Shown here in pieces: positions 1 to 11,012 of a DNA stretch of 64,000 nucleotides. Location of the stretch: positions 15,539,227 to 15,603,226 of the forward strand of contig NC_134515.1 in NCBI RefSeq assembly GCF_027942865.1, read 5' to 3'. The position numbers and the translations under genes are program-made. Below the pieces are notes generated by a model that was given only the letters and a program-made list of their open reading frames with translations, ran no database searches and was not told where the DNA came from. The stretch is from Odontesthes bonariensis (taxonomy: Eukaryota; Chordata; Actinopteri; Atheriniformes; Atherinopsidae). How positions within the stretch are numbered: position 1 is the stretch's first letter; each line of letters begins with the position of its first letter.

Positions 1-43
1 TCGCAAGGTCATGAAACTTGGCTTAAACGTTCGCCCTGACGAC

Positions 44-185
44 CTCGTACGTATGTAAAGGGTATCGTGTGTGGGCGGAGCAAAATGGCTCAGTGGCGCC
101 CCCTAGAAATTTTCTAAAACCCCTCCGCATTGGAGTTATTATGTGCTCGTACGTACGCAGAGGGTATCGTGCGTGTGGGCAGAGC
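44..185. repeat. Imperfect direct repeat, period about 102 bp
   Basis: Two copies of a 38-40 bp block (44-81 and 146-185) share the core GGGTATCGTG followed by a GTGGGC(G/A)GAGC tail. Between them is a GGCGCCCCCTAG stretch. It looks like the edge of a dispersed or tandem repeat cut by the window. No gene is supported here. Confidence 0.5.
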
Positions 186-1901
186 TGCGCGACTACGACG
201 TCCAGCGCATGCCCCAACGTACGCACATCTCGGTCCCGCATAAAGCTGCTTGCAGCTTTTTGGTTTGTTTTGAGTTTAATGTTGATGTGTTTCAGAATTG
301 AATCTGGTTTCATCTCATTTTGCAGGGCCGACTTTGAGGTAGAAAGCTGTTTAAAAGATACAACATCCCAGCCTGCAAAGAAGCCGAATAAGTGTAAATT
401 ATACATAAAGTTAGCTGGAGACAAATTAAGCTCTTCGCTTAGAAAGTAGGATTAAATTACACGATGAAGATGTGTGTCGCTGTTTCACTATCTGAGGAGG
501 CTTTAAGGATCTGAAGTTTCACTATTAGCTGAAATTTAGTTTTCAGTGGGACTGCAAGACAAAAAGACCTTCAGCTCTGCGTGTTGGAGCCATTTGGAAA
601 TCTTCCTCATCCAGATGGATTCAGGAAGGAAAAGCAGACTTTCTCCTCTCCTCCATATTTATGGACTAAATGTTGAAAAGAAAGTCGTTCATAAAGTCAC
701 AAAGCATGTCTCAGAACAGAAAAAAAAGACCCTGAATGTATTTACTCTGTGAACAACTTTTTCAATGATTAGGTGGGTTTCATAAAAGATTTGGTAAAGA
801 TTAAAACGTGACTCTGGGATTAAAACAACAACTGAGCCTCTTGCTAACTTTTCAGATGATATGAAATGTTTTTTAGTAAGTGTTTATATCTCTTAATGAG
901 TTTTACTTATTACACAGATAGGCACATGTCTTTTACAACATTCAGCAATGATTCTACTGTCAATGCAAAAGAAAAAGATGTCACATAGTAAATAAATGCA
1001 GTGTCAATGAATAAAAAGTCAAATCCATCTCTATATTAGATCGACCAGCTGCATGCAGCTCAAACCTGTTACTGATATTCACATCATCTACAGATCATTT
1101 AGAGTTGACCTAATATTCATGTTTGTGGAGGAGAAATAATGAAACCAAGGAATACATTTTGTATATATAACAAGAATATAAGAGATGATTTTATCAAGTA
1201 TTTTTGTGTATTTGTACTTGCTTTTGTCAGGTTGTAACATTTTTCTTAGTAAAAACATGTATTGAAACCTCTTTTAATGGGATTTTTTTATTTCTCTGGT
1301 AAAAGAAACCATACAATTCAGTTCAATTCAATTCAATTCAGTATTATTTATACAGCACAACAAATGTCATCCACACCCATCCTGATGCATGCTGGTCCTT
1401 TACCTGCTCCCCTGGTTACGCATGATGTGACCAAAATGTAAAACACAGCTGAATATATAACAGAATTTTGAAATTGAAACATAAAACAAAGAACAGTTAT
1501 TAACAACAGCAAATAAATATCTCATACGTGTCAGGAAGGAGAAATTACAGTGAATTATCAATTAGCAGCGTTCAACAGTAACAGATTACATGAAACTGAG
1601 TTTCCAATATATAATAGTACAGTAACTGTACCAGATTTCAGATTATGTCCAATTACATGTGGAAAAAAATGTAAATGCAAATACAAGTATCATATGATTC
1701 TATCAAAAATACAACAGTTCACACGTTTGTTTACAAATGTTAATTGAGTTGCCTGCATGAACAAACACATGGGTGTGAGCATAGTCTGATGAAACTACAC
1801 CTTCAGATGAGTCACACAGAGCTCACTGATGTGTTTTAATGGTTTGTGAACAACAGCACAGCTCTGTGGTGCAGAGCTATAAACCTTTGTGTTGTAATCC
1901 A
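186..1901. other. Spacer without recognisable gene
   Basis: AT-rich sequence with short random open frames only. At about 1318-1363 a (CAATT)n run leads into TTATTTATACAGC, the kind of sequence found at the ends of common fish interspersed repeats. I see no splice-supported exon. Confidence 0.5.
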
Positions 1902-1906
1902 CAGAT

Positions 1907-2147
1907 TTAATCCTTCAGCACTGGATCTACTGCAGCCATTACTGTTGTAAAGTCTGCTGGGAGGCAGAAGGTTATGTGAACAGGCTGTGCCTCAGGTGGG
2001 CTTTGTCTCTGAGTATGTTTGGGCTGTGAGCAGACACACCACCTCACCAACTCCACTGGTGCTGAACCAGCTTGTGCTCTAAAAACATTCATGCAGAGCT
2101 GCTGCAGCTTCATCCACACTTCAACAGTTTTTACTGATGGTTTGATC
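1907..2147 (-). CDS. Possible terminal exon, unrecognised protein
   Basis: On the minus strand a good acceptor (T-rich tract ending TTTTCAG) at about 2148 is followed by an open frame of 79 codons ending in TAA at 1907-1909. The protein stretch begins IKPSVKTVEVWMKLQ and ends DPVLKD. The frame is open from the acceptor onward, so it could be the last exon of an uncharacterised gene or a retroelement relic. I found no upstream exon and recognise no family. A 24-bp piece of its 3' end is repeated exactly at 2613-2636. Confidence 0.22.
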
Positions 2148-2612
2148 CTGAAAACAAAACAGCAGCAAAATCAGGGAGTTACTGTCTGATAGATCAAAAT
2201 AAGGATGCAGTTTGAACTCTCTGAATGCAAAGAAAAGGACCTTCAATGCCAGTTCCCTGCAGTCGAACCTTTCAAAGTGGTGCTCAAACGTTTCCATGGA
2301 GTTTTACTAACCTTTTCTTTCCTTTTCATACTAAGCTGATATAAATGTTACGGTAAGATAACGGCATCAGAACACATTAATCGGAGGATCTAAAGCAGTG
2401 AGGTCTGATACTAACAGTACTGACTAACACGTGAATGACAAATGACTTCAATGATTGTCAAAGATTGTTTCTAATCTGGTGAAATAAAACCACATGTTTC
2501 AACACAACAGATTCAATCCAGTTTACACAGTGTTTCAACAGTCTCGTACATTTTCACAAGAAATCTGTAATTATGGGCTCATCTTTGATAGAGGGGAAAA
2601 AAATGATTTAAT

Positions 2613-2636
2613 CAGATTTAATCCTTCAGCACTGGA
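2613..2636. repeat. Exact 24-bp copy of 1902-1925
   Basis: Positions 1902-1925 and 2613-2636 are identical. The second copy directly abuts, and overlaps, the left end of the inverted-repeat element that follows. It may be a remnant of a local duplication or a filler copy made at the insertion. Confidence 0.6.
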
Positions 2637-3020
2637 AAAAATCTAAGTCTTACCAAGTATATTTGTCTCATTTCTAGTCAAAATATCTCATTACACTTAA
2701 TATAAGACACAACTGCCTAACAAGTACTATTTCAGCCAGATATAGGGAGTTGTTTGAAGACAATACATCTGGATAATCTTGGTAAATGAAAAAGTCACAT
2801 ATTATATGATACAAACTTTTTTGACATTTGAAGAGGTTTTTAATATAATTTCAAGATCACTTTTATCTCGAAAGTCCTAAATATCACATTTTATTTCAAG
2901 AAATCTTCACAAGCCGATTTTCACTAGTTCCATTGGCAGATTTTTTTGCTTATTTCAAGCAAAAACGTCTCGTATTTGTTGTTTTTTTACTTATTTTTGG
3001 AGGGGCATTTTTTTCCAGTG
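2630..3020. mobile_element. MITE-like DNA transposon, CACTGGAAAAAA ends
   Basis: The left end reads CACTGGAAAAAAT and the right end is its reverse complement ATTTTTTTCCAGTG, with one extra T. The 391-bp interior is AT-rich and non-coding. The dinucleotide AG flanks both sides (2628-2629, 3021-3022) and could be a short target duplication, but that is weak evidence. This is a non-autonomous element of a kind common in fish; I do not assign a superfamily. Confidence 0.6.
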
Positions 3021-3507
3021 AGGTCAGTGTTTTTTGTTGATAATCACTGAACATTTCTGTCGAAGGGCAGTTTTTAATGAACCCTGTACTCATTAATCTG
3101 CCTCATAACAATGAACCCTTCTGGGCACGAGTAATTCACTGTGTGAATGTTGGTGTTTCAGCATTTATCAGCTGTGTGTTTCACTTATCACCACTAGGAT
3201 GGGCTATTGTCAGAAGACATGTACACACAAGTATTAAAATCTCTTCAGATTTTTATGAATCTAAAATAACCCTCCCACTGTCAGTGACCTTGGTACAGTC
3301 CGCGATGAGGTGTATGTGCAACCATCTGAAACCTAATTTAACATAAATCAGACACTCGACTTCAGGGTGACAATATAGCATTCTATAGATAACATGTAAC
3401 ATTACACTGTAATCTCAATGAACTTTTATTATTCCACACATCAATTGTAGACTATAACCAGGCACATCTAATAATAAATAATATAACGTGCTTAATTGTT
3501 TCCCTTG

Positions 3508-3759
3508 TTATCCAGCAGCAGGCACTTTAATGTTAGTTTGACCTTTTGCATAAGACCATAAGGCCAGGTCTCCAACAACTTCACTCTTTGTGGAGTGAGC
3601 CTTCCTTCTCTGTGACTGACCAGAAGCTCGTTCTTTTGGTCTCTTCAGTGCCTTGATTTCAACCTTTGGGAAGAATTCATGTAATCTTTCAGGCTCAATG
3701 GCTTTGCACACCTTTATAATCTCATCCAGCCCATACCAGACCATTTCATGGGCCTTCAC
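3508..3759 (-). pseudogene. Coding-like relic interrupted by a hAT insertion
   Basis: The minus strand has an open frame of 83 codons (begins MKAHEMVWYGLDE, ends KVPAAG) with a lysine-rich middle. Upstream in the same frame there is one stop, then more open frame up to the hAT target site at 3813-3820. If the element at 3821-5505 is mentally removed, the same frame continues on the far side from about 5514. This suggests an older coding sequence that a transposon split. I do not recognise the protein; it could come from a host gene or an old mobile element. Confidence 0.25.
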
Positions 3760-3929
3760 TTAGCCTTTAGGTGTCTTAATGCTGACTTTGAGAAGGTATC
3801 TTTTTGTGCTCACTTTCAGGCAAGGGAGTAACTTTGATTTTGACATTGGTGGGGACATAAAAGTGCAGTTTTTTTTTTTTTTGCATTACCAATCATAAGT
3901 TAATGGCATGCAGATGCTATATGTTAACG

Positions 3930-4160
3930 AGCCATCCTAATGTTTAGGGAGTTGGTCTTTAAATCACAGGGTTGCAAGCTCAAATCCCACGATTAGGCTA
4001 CCTCTGTTTACACCTGGAGTGACCTTGAGCAAAACAACTAACCCAACAATTCTCCAGAGACTGCAGTCTCATTATTGCTTACATGTAACCAATAATGTGT
4101 TCTTATAAGTCGCTTAGGATAAAAAAAAAGTCAGCTAAGTGTTATGCAATGTAACTCATA
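3930..4160 (+). repeat. tRNA-derived SINE
   Basis: A polymerase III B-box-like block (GGTTGCAAGCTCAAATCCC) lies at about 3971-3989, with an A-box-like GGAGTTGGTC shortly before it. The tail reads TAAGTCGCTTAGGATAAA..., the 3' end shared by fish L2 LINEs and the SINEs they mobilise. It sits inside the hAT element. Confidence 0.6.
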
Positions 4161-4165
4161 TAATG

Positions 4166-5442
4166 CAGGGTATCCGCACATTTTTAATCAACAAATTTAA
4201 TGACTTTTAAGACCTTTTTAAGACCTCTAAGAATAAAAATTAAGACCATTACCACGGCAAAAATATATATAAAAACTACACTCTAGGCTGTTCGGTGTTG
4301 AAAAAAAGTCCAGTGTGAAACGTGTGCTTCAGTGATACTGAATCAGTGTGTCAAAACGATCGCATAAGATTTGAACGCACAAGGGAACACCACACACTAC
4401 AGGACAATCGTGCCCAATTGTCACACCTCTGCGAAGGAGCGTGTTTTCGCTGCCATTTGTCTGTCTGTTTGTCTGAGGCTCTGAGCATAATAAATCCATA
4501 ATTGAAGCTAATTTTCGAGTTGTGTCTACTGTGCTTTTACAACTAGCAAAACGATTTTACTACCCAAGTTAACTTAAACCAGAACTTTGGACAACTCACG
4601 TGAAGCACAGACTGGTTTATGCAATAGTCAGCTGTCCATATATGGACTGTGACTTTGCAGCATAAACCACACAACAAAATCAAATTTCCTTCGGGATTAA
4701 TAAAGTATCTCCAATCTAATCAAATAAATAAAAACGAGCACAGAGCGCTCATACAGTCAATGGCACGTAGCCTACCCATAGAAAAAATACACACTCTCAC
4801 ACACATCATACAACCTGACTATCGACTGCTAACAACCATGATCAGTAACCCACACAAACCCAGACACATAATGGCTCGGCGGCCAGCAATCGGATAAGCC
4901 AATGAAGTGAATCAATCCTGTGAAAGAATGAAAACAAGTGAATGAAACCTGCACTCACCCATTATGAAGTTAACTCTGCCAGCCCCTCCATAATCTTGCC
5001 CCTGCTCGGACAACACCTTGACGTCAGGTATGTTTGGTAACGTTACTGCGGCTAGCATTAGCAACTAGGCATGCTAAATCGGTAAGCATTAGGCTACTGA
5101 AGAAAGCTAGTCTTTTTAGCTACGTTATATTATCATCTTTCTTCTCGACTATAAGTTAACCTTTGTTTACGGCCACTGGCCCTAACCTGACGCGCTACAT
5201 ATCAAATCACCGGAAGTTTTCACCGGAAGTACTGGCGCACACACAAAACGTCAGCGGTCGCCATAATGTGCACAGAGCGATAGAAAATCGTCTCTCCAGA
5301 CATATTTTTCTTTCATTTCGCCCAGATTAAATTTAATGCCACTCTTCGAAAATCGGCGAAATTTAAGACATTTTAAAACCTTAAAAAAAGTATTTTTTAT
5401 TTGAGACTTTTTAATACTTTTTAAGGATCCGCGGAGACCCTG
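4166..5442. mobile_element. Second, nested inverted-repeat element
   Basis: The left end CAGGGTATCCGC and the right end (complement of CAGGGTCTCCGC) are inverted repeats. Both are followed inward by similar TTTTTAA/AAGACCTT-rich subterminal sequence. The length is about 1.28 kb with no transposase. I see no clear target duplication, so the exact edges and superfamily are uncertain. A retroelement-type 3' motif (AATTTCCTTCGGGATTAATA) lies inside at 4682-4701. Confidence 0.55.
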
Positions 5443-5513
5443 AGTAGGGGGCTGAATATTGGTAGGGACGTGACCCTAGCGTCCCTACCCAAAATTACGC
5501 CCTTGCTTTCAGG

Positions 5514-5930
5514 GTCATCCCACTAACGCCGCAAAAAAAAAACAAAGTCACATTCTCACTTTGCAATCTCAGCCTGTCAACAGCCTCGTGGGTAATATCA
5601 TTTGTGTGGTCCACCAGGTTCCCAATCTTCTGTGAAAGAGCTGTGATGTCATGTCATTGTTAAGGAAACCTGAAGAAAAACCTGTTCATTTACACTCTTG
5701 GATAATACAATTTAATTTGATGCACTTTAGTAGAAATGAGTAGAAAAAAAGCTTCTTCTGAGTTTTAAAGGCATTCTACCAACAGGATGATATCTACTGT
5801 AAACTGCCTACCATGTTTGTTCTGTCATATCTGTGGAATGAGGCTATTAGTCAAAGAAGAAAGACTAAATCAAATGTTATAGCTGATCATTTAGAATTGA
5901 GATTAGTAAAATATTCCTTATGTGTCTGAC
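5514..5930. other. Spacer between hAT element and LINE
   Basis: The first 120 bases or so may continue the split coding relic on the minus strand. The rest is AT-rich without a supported gene. Confidence 0.35.
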
Positions 5931-5939
5931 ACAGACTGC

Positions 5940-6837
5940 AGAAAGCTTTGTCGGGTCTGCTTTTAAGAGTGTTGCATCAGATTCGCCCCTTCCTCACCGA
6001 CAAGGCAGCACAGGTGCTCATCCAGGCTCTTGTCATCTCCCGCCTGGACTACTGCAACTCCCTCCTTGCTGGCGCCCCGGCTTCTGCCATCAGACCTCTG
6101 GAGCAGGTTCAGAAAGCTGCTGCTCGTCTGGTGATCAACCTCCCCAAGTTCTCCCACACCACTTCCCTTCTCCGCTCTCTACACTGGCTCCCTGTAGCTG
6201 CTCACATCCAGTTTAAGACTCTGGTGCTGGCCTACAGGGCAATGGAAGGAACAGCTCCTCCATACCTCCAGGCTATGGTCCAGCCCTACACCCCCGCCCG
6301 ACCACTTCGCTCTGCGGCCACCAGGCGCCTGGCTGCCCCGTCACTCAGGGGTCCCTGCGCACGATCAATACGGTCACGGCTTTTCTCTGTTCTGGCACCC
6401 CGATGGTGGAACGATCTCCCAACTGATATCAGGACAGCTGAGTCGCTGCCCATCTTTCGGCGCAGGCTGAAAACCCACCTCTTCAAGAAAAACTTCCCTG
6501 ATCCGCCCTCTTAGGACATCACCTGCTTCGTCCTAGTCCCTTACGCACTTATTGTTTCCTCCACCACTGGCACTTCATTACCCCCTACCCGAACCAGGGT
6601 TTGAATCCCCACCCCGCTGTGACTGGTGTGCAGGTGGTGAGAGGCTGAGGTACCTGACTTATCGCTCTTACTCTAGCACTAGTTTTGCTCTTAGCTGTTT
6701 GGTTTTGGAAGGAAATGCACTTATGATTTCTTGTGACCTGAAGTTCTTTTGCCTACCGATGTTGAACGCACTTATTGTAAGTCGCTTTGGTTAAAAGCGT
6801 CTGCAAAATGACCGTAATGTAATGTAATGTAATGAAA
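5940..6837 (+). mobile_element. 5'-truncated L2-clade LINE, 3' end of reverse transcriptase
   Basis: An open frame of 188 codons (5948-6514) encodes the C-terminal part of a non-LTR reverse transcriptase: a RLDYCNSLL block, then QKAAARLV, SLHWLPV, ILFKTL-like FKTLVLAYRA, and an LP.DIR..ESL..FRRRLKTHLF tail. These blocks are typical of fish L2-clade elements. The 3' UTR ends in GTAAGTCGCTTTGGTTAAA and a short TAATG-repeat tail at about 6819-6835. The catalytic YxDD region and the endonuclease are absent, so this is a dead 5'-truncated copy. A second copy of the same 3' end lies at about 39086-39375. Confidence 0.85.
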
Positions 6838-8855
6838 AGGTGGTCGTTCTCTGAGGCAAAGTTATTGTTTGGTGTTTCATTCAGCAGAGGAGAGGGTAAG
6901 TGTAAAAACGGTTCATTTTTATTGATTCCAGCACCAAAGCAGCATGTAAAATGTAAATGCAAACATTTTTTTAAACACATCATTTATGAATAATGTCTTT
7001 AAAGAACAACACTGTCCCACTGGTTGTCTTTCAGTCCCAACTGTCTGCGTCTTGTCTGGACTGTGTTATTTCTGCAGGTGTAGGTGAGCAGATCTTCTTC
7101 TCTGTGTGTCTGTGAGGAGCTTCACACACGGAGACGGCTTCATCTGTACGGCTCGGTGTGGGATGCTTGATCGTTTCAGCTGGGGCCGATCCATAGTCCG
7201 GTGTCTGGGAGCAGATTTGGTGCTGGAGTGTGTTCAGGGGACGGCTGTGCAGCTGGAGCTTCCTGGGACTGGTCCATGTCCACTGTGAGGTGCTACAAGG
7301 GAGACAGAAAGAAAGTCCTGATTTAAGCTTAAGCATAACTTTGTGACAATTTTGTCATCTTTTGTTTTTAAAACAGCAGCTTGTTTTTTTTACTTTGTTC
7401 TATAATATCAGCTAATATCATCTAACTGCAGTATATAATGTGCCTTTTAACTAATCACCACTTTGTGACACTAAAAAGGACCTACCCCAAGTCCTCCTTT
7501 ATTTCTTTTTTTTTAAAACATCAGCTTCTCTCATCCGGCTGGGAGCTCCTCGTCGTCACGGAAACCCTGAGTGCATAACGGCAATGTCGGGTCCACGGTC
7601 TCTCTCCTTCGGACCTGCGCTGGAGTCTTCTCTCATCCATGATCACCTCGGTAAAACACAGCAGGAAAAGGAAGGAAAAACTGCACAAGTACTCAACATG
7701 TGTGAGCTAGCACACAGTGATTTCTGTAGATTTTGTTCATTAGTCAGACGGAATCATGCACTCACCTGTTTTGCACAAAATGTTACCTGCGGTAGCTCAG
7801 GTGTTCCAGTTTGTCCTCCGTTGGTGTCAGAGTTGTTGTTTCTTTGTCATCCGCTGGTCCTTCCATCAGCAGGAAGCCCACAGAGGCTCAGGCCAGCGTG
7901 ACATGTGTTCACATAAAAGAGGAACATCAGAGGTGGACACTTTATTAATCCTGCGAGGGGGAATCCTTTAACTTCCCCTCGCAGGATTAATCGTTACGTA
8001 TTATGATGATTACGTATTATGATGATTCCACCTTATAACAGAACACAAGTTTTATAAACCATACGTAATCTTTTACATCCCTCAATATTTCCACTCGTCC
8101 CCCGACACGTTGTCTGACTCTAACCCAACATCAACACCAGAGTTTGGGTGCCTTGCCCAAGGACACTTCAACATCTGAACTTGAGGATGTGGGGGTCTCT
8201 CACTCTCTCGCAAGCTGTCAACGTAACATTTGATAACCGATCCACGGCTCAAATAAATCTAATGCTATCAGTAAATGGTCAATATGTATCAGAAATTCTA
8301 CATTTTTGAATAAATAAACATGAGGTTAGCACCTGAATAATAACCTACACATGATATTTCTTATCAGTTTTGGGTCTTCTTCTTTTGTCTGCACCTGTCC
8401 TTTTGTGCTTTGCTACTCTGTCCATTCATCTTCCTGCCACGTTACTTATTTGGAACGCCACTCTTTGACTCTCTCCTGTGGTTTTTATACATTCCTGGAC
8501 GTCTTCATTAGCTCAGACCAGTTATAGTTAAAGCTCACTTTGTTTGCCATGCCTGCCTTCTGTGCCCTGCATTTGAGTCCTCTTCCTACTACACACACGA
8601 CATTCTCATAACATTTAGTATTACAGCATTACACCGGCCTGGTGCAAGACGCCACCGCAGGCTGGGCCAGCCCTGCCCAATGTAAAACACCGCTCTAAAA
8701 TATTGTATTCCAAAATCTAGCGACCGGATAAAGAAAGACCCTGGTGCAATACGCTACCTAAGGCATTACCAGTCCAGCTAGACTCAAATGTTACCTCCTA
8801 AAGTTTAAGAAAACAAAATCTAGCGACCAGTAAAGAAAGGCGTTGGATGACAACT
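6838..8855. other. Spacer with a retroelement-like hairpin
   Basis: Several short open frames occur on both strands, but none has splice or family support. At 7944-7963 and 7973-7991 two 19-20 bp arms form an inverted repeat (ATTAATCCTGCGAGGGG and its complement, one bulged G). Around 8150-8200 a TGCCTTGCCCAAGGACACTT block resembles the interior of fish SINEs. Confidence 0.5.
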
Positions 8856-10860
8856 TTAGTCTGAGTCGCTGCTCTCATCCCATCTCGCCCTCTTAACATC
8901 CCAGCCTAGACTCTGTGGGAAGCTGAGGCCAGAGGTTGATGGAGGTGGCTTTGGAGAGAACTGCTCCTCTCCAAAGCTCTCCTCACAACTCTTCCTCGGC
9001 CTCTTGGCATCGGGCTGCGATTCTTCGCTTTCCTCCCTGCTCCTCTTTCTGGAGGTGCCAGGGCGAGAAGCGGAACAATCGGAGTCCTCTGCATCGCTTT
9101 CCTCAGGATCAGACCAACAAACTTTTCCCTCAGAGGACGAGTACACCGATTCCTCACTGGTACAGCTATCTGTATCCTCTACATCGCTTTCCTCTAGATC
9201 AAACCAAGCTTCTCCCTCAGAGTACAAGTACAGTGTGCCCTCACTGGTACAGCTATCTGTATCAGAGTCCTCTGCCTCATCAACATCATCAACATAATCC
9301 CAAACCTGATAATACTCGGCATAATAATCGGCATAATAATCCAACCAAAAAGGGAAGACAGTGACGTCATCATCATCAGAAACTAAACCAATAACACCTC
9401 TCGCCAGCACAGTCTCATCATCATTATAAACTGCACCAACAGGACCTCTCTGCACATTCTCATCATCTGAGGCGACATAGCAAGCGATACTGTTACCGTC
9501 AACTTCATCGATTATGCGGGGCAGCTCGGGGAATCCCTCAGCTGCAGGACAATCTCCGATGTAGCCACGACCTGCGAGAAAGAAAGTTGAATTGCAAACA
9601 TTTTAGTACTTCTCTTTAAAGGATGTGCTGAAACACCACATGTAAATAGTGCTTTATCAGAAGTGTGTGTGTGCGTATGTTTAAGTGGTTGAAGCAGATT
9701 AAATTGAGAACTGCATCTCTCTAGGATATACGCTTAAAAAAACCCACCAACAACGCAGATTCTTAGGATATGAAACGTTTTTCTAGCACAACCACGAAAC
9801 ATGGAGAACAGCGAAGGAAAAAAAACACACATAAACAAGTACACCAGCCAGTGACCTTCACATTCTGACAGGCAACAATTCATGCAGGAAGCTCACATAA
9901 GACTCGACTTTGCAACCGGTTTGACACACACACACACAGATGAGAACGCCAGTACCAGACATGCAGCATGCACCATCACCTCAGAGTTAAAACACTTAAA
10001 TTTGCCTTACCTTAGAAATAAAACGTATTTGGTTCCACACTAACAGTATACATAGTGCAGAAATGTAGGGGACTTCATTTTGAACAACCCAAAGCATTTT
10101 TTTTTTTTTGGAGGGAAAAACAAAATAACGCCCAGATGAAACAAGTTCAGAAGTTAAAAAAACAAACAAACACGGCAACCGGGTGAATGTACAAAAATAT
10201 AATGACTTTCATCAGTACAAAAATGAGTAGAGGAGGCACAAAAAGCTGTTTGCTCACTTATAACAGATCCAATTATTGTGTATTTTGATAAAAAAAAAAC
10301 AGACCACAAAGTTCAATTTCATATATCACATAAACTCAGCTGGTTGACGCCGGGACGTTCTGACTGTTCAGAAAGCTTATTTTAATAGTTCCATAGTTTC
10401 CATAGTGACCAACAACAACAACAAAAAATGCATTCAGAGCATTTTATGAAAAAAACTGAAGTCACCATTTTGTCTTCTAAAATTGCAAGACAAAATTGGA
10501 CAAAACAGATGCTCTCGACCAAAAAATAACATTCTTTTTAAATCACCAAACCGCCATTAGGCTATAACATTCTTCACTTTTCCCGGGAATTCAAATAAAC
10601 GCGGACCAACTTTATGCTACATCCAGAAACTTTACAGTGTAAACCCATGATGTTGCCAAACTCTGGGGAATTTCTGTCTCGACGACCTTTATATCCACCA
10701 AAGTGATGGCTCCTATAAGTGCCATAACAGACAATATTCCTATTTTGTGGGAATGAGTTATTTCTAATGAAATAAATCATTGATATGAAGGAAAAACATT
10801 AATTTCATTTTGCTCACCGGTTGGACTTCCGACCAGGTGTTCCTCTCCAGGTGCTGGCAT
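8856..10860 (-). CDS. Two-exon gene, acidic serine-rich protein with basic cluster; unrecognised
   Basis: Exon 1 coding is 10860-10818 and exon 2 is 9571-8856, joined by a GTGAGC donor and a CTCGCAG acceptor with matching phase; the product is 252 aa. The chosen ATG is the first one downstream of a TATA box and has A at -3. Residues about 1-90 are mixed, with GDDE-like acidic patches. Next come a Tyr/Asp-rich stretch (DYYADYYAEYYQVWDYVDD), two tandem copies of a D(T)DSCTSE...S(E)GE..W.D.EESD motif, then a basic cluster (SRKRSREE, DAKRPRK) that looks like a bipartite nuclear signal, and a DESSDSD terminus. There is no signal peptide or membrane segment. The protein resembles acidic nuclear or transcription-type proteins only in composition. 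I recognise no family; it may be lineage-specific. Confidence 0.6.
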
Positions 10861-11003
10861 AATTTCTGGTTGAGTTTTTTCTTCTTCCTTGTGTGATTCA
10901 CCAACTTTTTCAGCAATAAAAGGCTGACCAGGTTTTTTACCAAAGCTTTGTGGATGTTCAGTCCAAGTTCAGGTAAAAAGGAAGGAAGTAAAGAACGCAG
11001 CGG

Positions 11004-11012
11004 CCTTTTATA
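11004..11012 (-). promoter_or_regulatory. TATA box of the acidic-protein gene
   Basis: The minus strand reads TATAAAAGG, in a CCTATAAAAGGCCGC setting. Transcription would start about 25-30 bases downstream, near 10975-10985. No ATG precedes the assigned start codon at 10860. The leader of about 120 bases is AT-rich and purine-rich. Confidence 0.6.

Larger units (their letters stand above)
3813..5513. mobile_element. hAT-type DNA transposon with 8-bp target duplications
   Basis: The element runs 3821-5505. Its ends are imperfect inverted repeats (left CAAGGGAGTAACTTTG, right the complement of CAAGGGCGTAATTTTG). An exact 8-bp duplication, CTTTCAGG, flanks it at 3813-3820 and 5506-5513. CA...TG ends plus an 8-bp duplication are the hAT hallmark. 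No transposase frame is visible, so it is non-autonomous. Its interior carries a SINE and a second inverted-repeat element. Confidence 0.8.

Noticed and set aside
3960-4000. tRNA gene suggested by the B-box
   Set aside because: No cloverleaf can be drawn; it belongs to a SINE with an L2-type tail.
7031-7336. 101-codon minus-strand frame
   Set aside because: Low-complexity Ser/Thr/Pro composition and no supporting splice site, start context or homology that I can recognise.
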